Assembly: GCA_021817875.1 (NCBI GenBank)
Contig: JAKAFQ010000264.1
Span: 1-6,285, forward strand
Reading direction: 5' to 3'
From: Pseudomonadota bacterium
GTDB taxonomy: Bacteria; Pseudomonadota; Gammaproteobacteria; Steroidobacterales; Steroidobacteraceae
DNA: 6,285 bases
The notes beneath the pieces were generated by a model. It was not told where the DNA came from and ran no database searches. It saw nothing but the letters and a program-made list of their open reading frames with translations. This document shows, piece after piece, positions 1 to 4,206 of the stretch (position 1 is the first letter of the stretch; the number at the start of each line of letters is the position of its first letter). The translations under genes and the position numbers were made by a program.

Positions 1-1
1 G

Positions 2-223
2 GATGTCCTGACCTCCCTCAGCGCCCTGGTGCTGGCCAGGACCAACTACGCGACCAGTCGCTATGGCTACATCAACAGCGTCATCCAGCTGCAGTATGCC
101 GCCGGCACTCTGACCCGCAGCGCCGTGCAGGCGATCAACGGCTGGTTGAACACGCCGGTACCGGTCTCGCCCGGGGAGATCACACCGGCCGGCATGACCC
201 CGCCGTCGCCCGGGAACAGGTAG
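2..223 (+). CDS. tolC: TolC-family outer membrane efflux/secretion channel, C-terminal fragment
   Basis: Only the last 73 codons are present; the gene enters from the left edge and stops with TAG at 221-223. The reading frame shows the end of a TolC repeat: a long helix (DVLTSLSALVLARTNYA), then RYGYINSVIQLQ and YAAGTL (fragment residues 32-37), followed by an AINGWL-type helix. TolC proteins end this domain with a very similar run (ARYDYI..LRLKQAAGTL). A Pro/Gly-rich tail of about 20 residues closes the protein, as is common in the periplasmic end of these channels. Family members form trimeric outer-membrane/periplasmic tunnels serving tripartite efflux pumps or type I secretion. Which pump it serves cannot be told from this fragment. 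It converges on the DUF6165 gene with a 3-base gap. The family call is firm; the symbol is used in the broad sense. Confidence 0.85.
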   Translation, partial: DVLTSLSALVLARTNYATSRYGYINSVIQLQYAAGTLTRSAVQAINGWLNTPVPVSPGEITPAGMTPPSPGNR

Positions 224-226
224 TCT

Positions 227-616
227 CTAGCGATAGTCCCGGTAGGATTTCTCCTCGAGCAGCCGCGATCCGAGCGCGAGGCTGATGCGCTTCTTGAGCG
301 CCGCGCGCCGGTCGTTCTCGATGTACACCGAGCGGGCGAGCTCGATGAACTCCTGGTCGAAGGTCCGTTGGCCCTCCTTCTCGCGGATCCGGTCCTCGAT
401 GTCCCACAGGCGCTCGTTGACCGTCTGCAATGCCCGCTCGTCGGCGGCCACATCGGTCTCACCGCGGGCTTCGCGCCAGGTGTTCTCGAGCAGCCCGAGC
501 TCGAGCCGGACATTTGCGAGCTTGGCCTGATCGGCGATGCGCGCAGATTTGATCCTGAGGATGGTGATCTTGTCGAGCAGTTCGCCGGGGGAGATTGGCA
601 CCAGGATGTCTTTCAT
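227..616 (-). CDS. DUF6165 family protein, translationally coupled to a glycosyltransferase
   Basis: A 129-residue soluble protein with no signal peptide or membrane segment. The start MKDILVPISPGELLDKITIL (residues 1-20) and the end (VYIENDRRAALKKR, then LGSRLLEEKSY, residues 98-125) match my memory of the DUF6165 family, which has this length and no established biochemical function. The middle (30-85) is charged and probably helical. The frame stays open 53 codons further upstream, but that stretch is antisense-like, Arg-rich and lies inside the GT9 gene. The ATG at 614-616 fits the conserved N-terminus and overlaps the GT9 stop as ATGA, so expression is probably by translational coupling; no strong Shine-Dalgarno is visible. 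Context suggests a part in lipopolysaccharide core or related glycan assembly, which is inference only. It could instead be a regulator or partner of the GT9 enzyme. Confidence 0.85.
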   Translation of the reverse strand: MKDILVPISPGELLDKITILRIKSARIADQAKLANVRLELGLLENTWREARGETDVAADERALQTVNERLWDIEDRIREKEGQRTFDQEFIELARSVYIENDRRAALKKRISLALGSRLLEEKSYRDYR

Positions 617-1674
617 ACCCGGTATGCTAACAATTCGTCGAGCCTGCCGGTCACATCGGCGGGACCGATCAGGTCCATGACGCCGGGTTCCTCGATCTTC
701 TCGTTCCAGGGCAGCTGACCGGGCTCGCGGCGACGGAAGCGACGCGCCGCAGCCGGATAGGCGTTCACGCACCACTGTCGCGACAGGTACGGTCCGCTGC
801 GCTCGGGATTGGTCGCCGCATACAGGCCGATGACCGGGGTTGCGACCATGGTCGCCATGTGGGCCGGTCCGGAATCCGGACTGAGCAGCACCGTGGCCCG
901 CTGCAGCAGCGCCAGCATCTGCGGCAGCGTGTCACGCCCGATCTGGTTGAGGAGTGGCACGGCCGCCGCGCGTGCAATCTCCGCGCCCAGCCGCTTCTCA
1001 GGCTGCGTCGGCCCGCCCGCCAGGATCACCCGCATCCCGTGCCGGCGCACGGCATGATCGGCCACCTGCGCGTAGCCGCGCGCACTCCAGTTGCGCAGCG
1101 CATGGCTCGAGCAGGGGCTGATGACGAGCGTCCGCTGCCCCTCGGGAATCAGCCGCTCGGCGTAGGCGAGCGCCTCGGCAGGCAGAGGAACGTCCCAACG
1201 CAGCAGCCGCTCCCGGATGCCCAACGCCGCCGTGAAGCCGAAAAAACTGTCGAGCACGTGTTCGCCCGACCGGGGGGCGATCCTCGCGTTGGTGAACACC
1301 CACTGCAGCTCGCGCGCCCGCGGCCGGTCGAATCCCAGGCGGGTGTCGGCCCGCACTGCGCGCGAGAGGAGACTCGCCCGCAGTGACAGCTGCATGTGCA
1401 GCAGGACGTCGAAATGGCGGCCGCCGAGGCGCGCGCGCAGCGCACGACCGGCCTGCAGCCCGGCCCGCTTGTCCACGGTGATAAACTCCACCCCATCGAT
1501 GAGCTCCATCAAGCGCGCCTCGGCCTTGCCGATGATCCAAGTCAGCTGCGTCTGCGGCCACACGTGCTGCAGCGTGCGCACGACCGGCACCACGTGGCAG
1601 GTGTCTCCGAGTGCCGAGAGTCTGAGGATGCACACGCTGCGCGGCGGTCGGTCTGGGGGCAACATCCGGGACAT
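613..1674 (-). CDS. Glycosyltransferase family 9 protein, heptosyltransferase I / OpsX-like
   Basis: A 353-residue protein, the normal size for GT9 lipopolysaccharide heptosyltransferases, with GT-B architecture. The N-lobe opens with CILRLSALGDTCHVVPVVRT (residues 15-34), where Asp24 sits at the place of the catalytic Asp13 of E. coli WaaC. WIIGKAEARLME (46-57) follows. The C-lobe has the start of its nucleotide-sugar site at VISPCSSHALRNW (184-196), the glycine turn ILAGGPTQPEK (217-227), and the family signature SPDSGPAHMA (265-274). Family members move heptose or a related sugar from an ADP-sugar to Kdo or core on the inner face of the cytoplasmic membrane. The SALGD..HVVP..RTLQ style resembles the OpsX/WaaC branch more than WaaF, but the exact sugar is not proven. 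The start is the first ATG; Met4 is a possible alternative, as neither has a clear Shine-Dalgarno. The stop overlaps the start of the DUF6165 gene by 4 bases. Confidence 0.9.
   Translation of the reverse strand: MSRMLPPDRPPRSVCILRLSALGDTCHVVPVVRTLQHVWPQTQLTWIIGKAEARLMELIDGVEFITVDKRAGLQAGRALRARLGGRHFDVLLHMQLSLRASLLSRAVRADTRLGFDRPRARELQWVFTNARIAPRSGEHVLDSFFGFTAALGIRERLLRWDVPLPAEALAYAERLIPEGQRTLVISPCSSHALRNWSARGYAQVADHAVRRHGMRVILAGGPTQPEKRLGAEIARAAAVPLLNQIGRDTLPQMLALLQRATVLLSPDSGPAHMATMVATPVIGLYAATNPERSGPYLSRQWCVNAYPAAARRFRRREPGQLPWNEKIEEPGVMDLIGPADVTGRLDELLAYRV
614..626 (-). promoter_or_regulatory. Inverted repeat covering the coupled stop/start of GT9 and DUF6165
   Basis: The plus strand reads CATACC-C-GGTATG, a perfect 6-base inverted repeat around one central base. 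In the minus-strand mRNA this permits a small CAUAC-CGG-GUAUG hairpin whose 3' arm contains the AUG of the DUF6165 gene and part of the UGA of the GT9 gene. That would make the start less accessible until a ribosome finishing the GT9 gene opens it. The dyad is plain in the sequence; the function is inferred, and a 5-bp stem is weak. Confidence 0.4.
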
Positions 1675-1695
1675 CGAAGCGGAGGATACCGGGCG
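1675..1695. promoter_or_regulatory. Very short divergent start-to-start gap between GT9 and kdkA
   Basis: Only 21 bases separate the chosen GT9 start (ATG ending at 1674, minus strand) from the chosen kdkA start (GTG at 1696, plus strand). The gap holds the kdkA ribosome site and no room for two promoters. Promoters for each direction must therefore lie inside the opposing gene or much further away. No convincing -35/-10 pair could be read. If kdkA starts at ATG 1756 the gap grows to 81 bases. Confidence 0.5.
1681..1685 (+). promoter_or_regulatory. Shine-Dalgarno GGAGG supporting the GTG start of kdkA
   Basis: GGAGG lies 10 bases before the GTG at 1696, an acceptable though slightly long spacing. 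No comparable site precedes the later in-frame ATG at 1756, where the upstream bases read GGGGGCGCC. This site is the main reason for choosing the GTG. Confidence 0.5.
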
Positions 1696-2466
1696 GTGAA
1701 CGGAAGCTGGCCGCTCGGGTCCGCGGTCAAGCGCCTGGTCTGTGCTGGGGGCGCCATGCTATACAACGCCGCGCTCGCCCGCAATTTCAGCCCCTGCTGG
1801 TTCGAGCCGGAGTTCTGGGCGGGGCGCGATGCGCTCACCGGCACGGCGCGTGGTCGCGGCACGACGCATTACGTGCGCACCGCCGGGCAGGACCTGGTCC
1901 TGCGGCATTACCGGCGCGGCGGACTCGCGGCCCGCATCCTGGCGGACCGGTACCTGTGGCGCGCGGAGGACCAGACCCGCCCCTTCGCGGAGTGGGCCCT
2001 CACTCATCGGCTGCATCTGGCGGGACTGCCGGTGCCGGTGCCGGTGGCCGCCCGCTATGTCCGTCAGGGTCGTGTCTACCGCGGCGACATCATCACCGGG
2101 CGGCTCGCGTCGGCGGGGTCTCTGACGGAAGCACTGCACGCCGGCCCGCTCCCGCTGCTCACCTGGATCTCGATCGGCCGCTGCATCCGCCGGTTCCACG
2201 ATCTGGGCGTGTGTCATGCCGATCTCAATGCGCACAACGTGCTCATCGGCGGGCACGGCGTGTACCTGGTGGACTTCGACCGGTGCCGGCTGCGCCCCGA
2301 GGGACTGTGGCGCGACGGTAATCTGGTCCGCCTGCGCCGCTCGCTGGAAAAGATCACCTACAGCCTGCCGGCCGAGCGATTCACCGACGCCGACTGGCAC
2401 GCGCTGCTCGGCGGCTACCGGCAACTTCCCCTGCAGCCGCCCGATCCGGCTGTACCGCGTGCCTGA
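1696..2466 (+). CDS. kdkA: 3-deoxy-D-manno-octulosonic acid (Kdo) kinase
   Basis: A 256-residue protein kinase-fold enzyme that, in its family, uses ATP to phosphorylate Kdo of the lipopolysaccharide inner core at O-4 in the cytoplasm. Visible signatures: the glycine-rich ARGRGTTHYV (51-60), LVLRHYRRGG (67-76) typical of KdkA, a probable helix-C Glu98 in RPFAEW, GLPVPVPVA (110-118), the catalytic loop HADLNAHNVLI (174-184; Asp176, Asn181), and VDFDRC (192-197; Asp193 as the DFG-type metal ligand). The GTG start is chosen because of a GGAGG site and because GGAMLYNAAL (18-27) looks like the conserved KdkA N-terminal segment rather than the true beginning. An ATG at 1756 would give 236 residues. 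The frame is open back to 1396, but that part is antisense to GT9. waaA follows 5 bases after the stop, so the two are probably co-transcribed. WaaP-type heptose kinase is the alternative, less likely next to waaA. Confidence 0.9.
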   Translation: MNGSWPLGSAVKRLVCAGGAMLYNAALARNFSPCWFEPEFWAGRDALTGTARGRGTTHYVRTAGQDLVLRHYRRGGLAARILADRYLWRAEDQTRPFAEWALTHRLHLAGLPVPVPVAARYVRQGRVYRGDIITGRLASAGSLTEALHAGPLPLLTWISIGRCIRRFHDLGVCHADLNAHNVLIGGHGVYLVDFDRCRLRPEGLWRDGNLVRLRRSLEKITYSLPAERFTDADWHALLGGYRQLPLQPPDPAVPRA

Positions 2467-2471
2467 CCCCC

Positions 2472-3746
2472 GTGCGCCTGCTGTACCTGCTGGCGATCTA
2501 TCTGGTGGCACCGGTGCACGCCGCCCTGCTCGCCTGGGGCAGTCGCGGTCATCGCGGCCCCTGGAGCCGTATCGGCGAGCGCTTCGGTTTCGGACCGGCC
2601 GTACGGGGCGGCCCGGTGTGGATCCACGCCGCCTCGGTCGGCGAGGTCCAGATTGCCGCCATACTGGTCAAAGGACTGCGCCGGCGCTTCCCGGCATTGC
2701 CTGTGCTGGTCACGGCCTTCACGCCGACGGGCGCCGCCCGTGCCGACACCCTCGGTCCGTCGATCACGACGCGTTATCTGCCTTACGATCTGCCGGGGTC
2801 GGTACGCCGCTTCCTCGATCGCGCGCAGCCGCGCCTCGCCGTGATCCTGGAAACGGAATTATGGCCGAACCTGTACCGCGAATGCCGGCGCCGGCGGGTA
2901 CCGCTCGTCATCGCGAGCGCACGCCTCTCGGCGCGTTCGGCCCGGCGTTATCGCGCGCTCGGCGCCTTGATCACAGATGCGCTGAGCACGGCCACTGTGG
3001 CGGCGCAGAGCGAGGCGGACGCGGAGCGATTCCGCGGCCTCGGCGCGGCCACCGGCCGCACGCGCGTCATCGGCAATCTCAAGTTCGACTTCACTGTGCC
3101 GCCCGAGATCCTCGCCCGCGGGCAAAGCCTGCGGGCGCGCTGCGCCGCCGCGCGGCCGGTGTGGGTCGCAGGCAGCACCCATGGCGGCGAGGAACGGACA
3201 CTCCTCGAGGCGCACCGGCGGGTCCGTCAAAACCATCCGCGCGCGCTGCTGGTGCTGGCACCGCGGCATCCGAATCGCGTCCCGGAGGTCGCTGCCCTGC
3301 TCGGCACCCAGGGCATCGGTTTCGTCAGACACTCCCAGTCCGCTTCGGCTCAGGCCATGGACTCTGCGCAGGTGCTGCTGCTCGACACCCTGGGCGAGCT
3401 GCTCGACTTCTATGCGGCTGCCGATGCCGCCTTCGTCGGCGGCAGCCTCGTACCGGTCGGCGGGCATAACCTGCTGGAGCCGGCCTCGCTCGGCCGGCCC
3501 ATCCTGACCGGACCCCATCAGTTCAACAGCGAGCAGATCGCCCGGCTTCTGAGTGAGCGGGGTGCCGCCGTGATCGTGCACGACGCCGTCGAGCTGGCCA
3601 CGCATCTGGACGCCTGGCTGCGCGATTCGGGCGAGCGCGAGCGGATCGGGGCGATCGGCCGCGCCGCGGTCGAAGCCAATCGCGGCGCGCTCGATCGGCT
3701 CCTGGATCTCATCGAACCGCTGATGAGCCGCCCGGACCCGGCGTAG
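2472..3746 (+). CDS. waaA: 3-deoxy-D-manno-octulosonic acid (Kdo) transferase
   Basis: A 424-residue GT30 enzyme, the usual length for WaaA/KdtA. It transfers Kdo from CMP-Kdo to lipid IVA at the cytoplasmic face of the inner membrane, an essential step of lipopolysaccharide synthesis. The N-terminus has a hydrophobic anchor (LLYLLAIYLVAPVHAALLAW, 3-22). WIHAASVGE (50-58) carries the conserved catalytic Glu58 (Glu60 in E. coli, Glu31 in Aquifex). ILETELWPN (125-133), GNLKFD (201-206), APRHPNR (263-269) and GGSLVPVGGHNLLEPASLG (323-341) are all WaaA landmarks. The GTG start gives the expected MRLLYLLA beginning; there is no good ribosome site, and the 5-base spacing from kdkA suggests reinitiation after kdkA translation. 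A neighbouring Kdo kinase hints that this WaaA adds one Kdo only, as in Haemophilus, Vibrio and Bordetella; that is inference, not visible in the residues. Confidence 0.97.
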   Translation: MRLLYLLAIYLVAPVHAALLAWGSRGHRGPWSRIGERFGFGPAVRGGPVWIHAASVGEVQIAAILVKGLRRRFPALPVLVTAFTPTGAARADTLGPSITTRYLPYDLPGSVRRFLDRAQPRLAVILETELWPNLYRECRRRRVPLVIASARLSARSARRYRALGALITDALSTATVAAQSEADAERFRGLGAATGRTRVIGNLKFDFTVPPEILARGQSLRARCAAARPVWVAGSTHGGEERTLLEAHRRVRQNHPRALLVLAPRHPNRVPEVAALLGTQGIGFVRHSQSASAQAMDSAQVLLLDTLGELLDFYAAADAAFVGGSLVPVGGHNLLEPASLGRPILTGPHQFNSEQIARLLSERGAAVIVHDAVELATHLDAWLRDSGERERIGAIGRAAVEANRGALDRLLDLIEPLMSRPDPA

Positions 3747-3757
3747 TCATCGCGCCA

Positions 3758-3779
3758 GCCGTCTGCCACGGTCCTTTTT
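3758..3779 (+). terminator. Possible weak intrinsic terminator of waaA
   Basis: A short stem GCCGT-(CTGCC)-ACGGT, whose outermost pair is a G-U, is followed by CC and then five T. It lies 11 bases after the waaA stop. The stem is only about 5 bp, so termination would be inefficient; Rho-dependent ending is equally possible. Confidence 0.3.
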
Positions 3780-3861
3780 CGGGTCGGCCCGTTTGCCGCG
3801 CGCTCGTCCACAGATCGCGCTACGGCGCTTTGCCTGGGCGCAAGAGCGTGACGCCCCGACC

Positions 3862-3880
3862 CCGGCGATGCATGCGCCGG
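3862..3880. repeat. GC-rich inverted repeat in the convergent gap
   Basis: CCGGCG at 3862-3867 and CGCCGG at 3875-3880 form a perfect 6-bp stem with a 7-base loop, ATGCATG. No T-run follows in either direction. It could slow polymerase or protect 3' ends on either strand, or be chance in GC-rich DNA. Confidence 0.35.
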
Positions 3881-3907
3881 ACGTTGCGCGGCGCGGCCGG
3901 TCCGCTC

Positions 3908-3927
3908 CGGGGTCGATGGCGGCCCCG
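3908..3927 (+). terminator. Terminator-like hairpin between waaA and the zinc-finger gene
   Basis: CGGGGTCG and CGGCCCCG pair over 8 bp, including one G-U, around an ATGG tetraloop. On the plus-strand RNA the stem is complete. On the minus-strand RNA the G-U becomes an A-C mismatch, so it is weaker for the zinc-finger transcript although it lies just 14 bases past that gene's stop. No T-run follows either way. Role as a terminator or 3'-end protector is inferred. Confidence 0.3.
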
Positions 3928-3941
3928 CAGTCGTCAATCGC

Positions 3942-4139
3942 TCAACGCTTCAGCGTGTACTCGGCGCTGCAATACGGACACTTCGCCCAGCCCGCCGGGC
4001 CGATCGGCAGATACACCCTGGGGTGGGAGCTCCACAGCTGCATCTGGGGCATGGGACAGCACAGCGGCAGGTCCTCGGGACCCACTTCGTATTGACTCTG
4101 GGCGTTGGGCTGGATCAGGGGCTGCGCATGGGCGGCCAT
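3942..4139 (-). CDS. zf-CHCC zinc-finger domain protein
   Basis: A 65-residue protein matching the small zf-CHCC family, related in its metal site to the 13-kDa (NDUFS6-type) subunit of mitochondrial complex I. The run LPLCCPMPQMQLWSSHPRVY (24-43) and the CPYCSAEYTL end (54-63) are typical. Likely zinc ligands are Cys28 (or Cys27), His39, Cys54 and Cys57. Family length is about 60-70 residues, so this is complete. The ATG is preceded by AAGG with a 7-base spacer. The gene lies 39 bases downstream of glnE on the same strand, and a perfect TATAAT over the glnE stop may give it its own promoter. Its physiological role is not established. No membrane segment or signal peptide is visible. Confidence 0.9.
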   Translation of the reverse strand: MAAHAQPLIQPNAQSQYEVGPEDLPLCCPMPQMQLWSSHPRVYLPIGPAGWAKCPYCSAEYTLKR

Positions 4140-4146
4140 TTCGATA

Positions 4147-4150
4147 CCTT
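4147..4150 (-). promoter_or_regulatory. Ribosome binding site of the zinc-finger gene
   Basis: The minus strand reads AAGG, 7 bases before the ATG at 4139, an ideal spacing. It confirms the chosen start. Confidence 0.6.
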
Positions 4151-4177
4151 GCGAAAGCCAATGAAACGTCGTGGCGC

Positions 4178-4206
4178 ATTATACCGGGCGCATGGCCCGA
4201 TCCCAC
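4178..4206 (-). promoter_or_regulatory. Possible sigma-70 promoter for the zinc-finger gene
   Basis: The minus strand has a perfect TATAAT (4183 down to 4178), overlapping the TAA stop of glnE. At a 17-base spacer the -35 region reads GTGGGA, only 3 of 6 matches to TTGACA. Transcription would begin near 4171, leaving a leader of about 30 bases that includes the ribosome site. A perfect -10 is uncommon in DNA this GC-rich, but the weak -35 keeps confidence modest. Confidence 0.4.

Larger units (their letters stand above)
3747..3941. other. Convergent intergenic region between waaA and the zinc-finger gene
   Basis: A 195-base GC-rich gap between two stop codons facing each other. It contains three possible hairpins, listed separately, and no ORF with a believable start, ribosome site or family resemblance. 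The minus-strand frame of the zinc-finger gene happens to stay open for 64 codons beyond its stop, ending in a basic KKDRGRRLAR before TGA at 3747-3749. It has no start codon and no similarity I recognise. Confidence 0.6.

Noticed and set aside
155..164. Palindrome CCGGTACCGG near the tolC 3' end
   Set aside because: A perfect 10-base palindrome in GC-rich coding DNA is not remarkable; there is no loop, T-run or repeat copy to suggest a terminator or binding site.
617..775. Upstream extension of the DUF6165 frame by 53 codons
   Set aside because: The added residues are Arg-rich shadow sequence within GT9, whereas the ATG at 614-616 matches the family N-terminus and forms the ATGA overlap.
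1396..1695. Upstream extension of the kdkA frame by 100 codons
   Set aside because: The stretch is antisense to the GT9 gene, has no similarity to KdkA, and would make the protein much longer than the family; the GGAGG-GTG start fits better.
1758..1785. Minus-strand TTGCGG-15 bp-TATAGC as a promoter for the GT9 gene
   Set aside because: Spacing is short, both hexamers match poorly, and the bases encode the conserved KdkA N-terminal segment, so chance is the simpler explanation.
2027..2044. Three tandem copies of TGCCGG within kdkA, a possible slippage tract
   Set aside because: It encodes the LPVPVPV stretch expected of the family, is a multiple of three, and has too few copies to suggest phase variation.
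2216..3469. A 417-codon plus-strand frame across the kdkA-waaA junction
   Set aside because: It overlaps two confidently identified genes in another frame and is Arg/Ala/Pro-rich without any family resemblance.
2859..3605. A 248-codon minus-strand frame opposite waaA
   Set aside because: Antisense shadow of conserved WaaA motifs with no ribosome site or domain.
3747..3941. Possible C-terminal extension or gene remnant in frame after the zinc-finger stop
   Set aside because: The open frame of 64 codons has no start and no recognised similarity, and the zinc-finger protein is already family length; open frames of this size are common at high GC.
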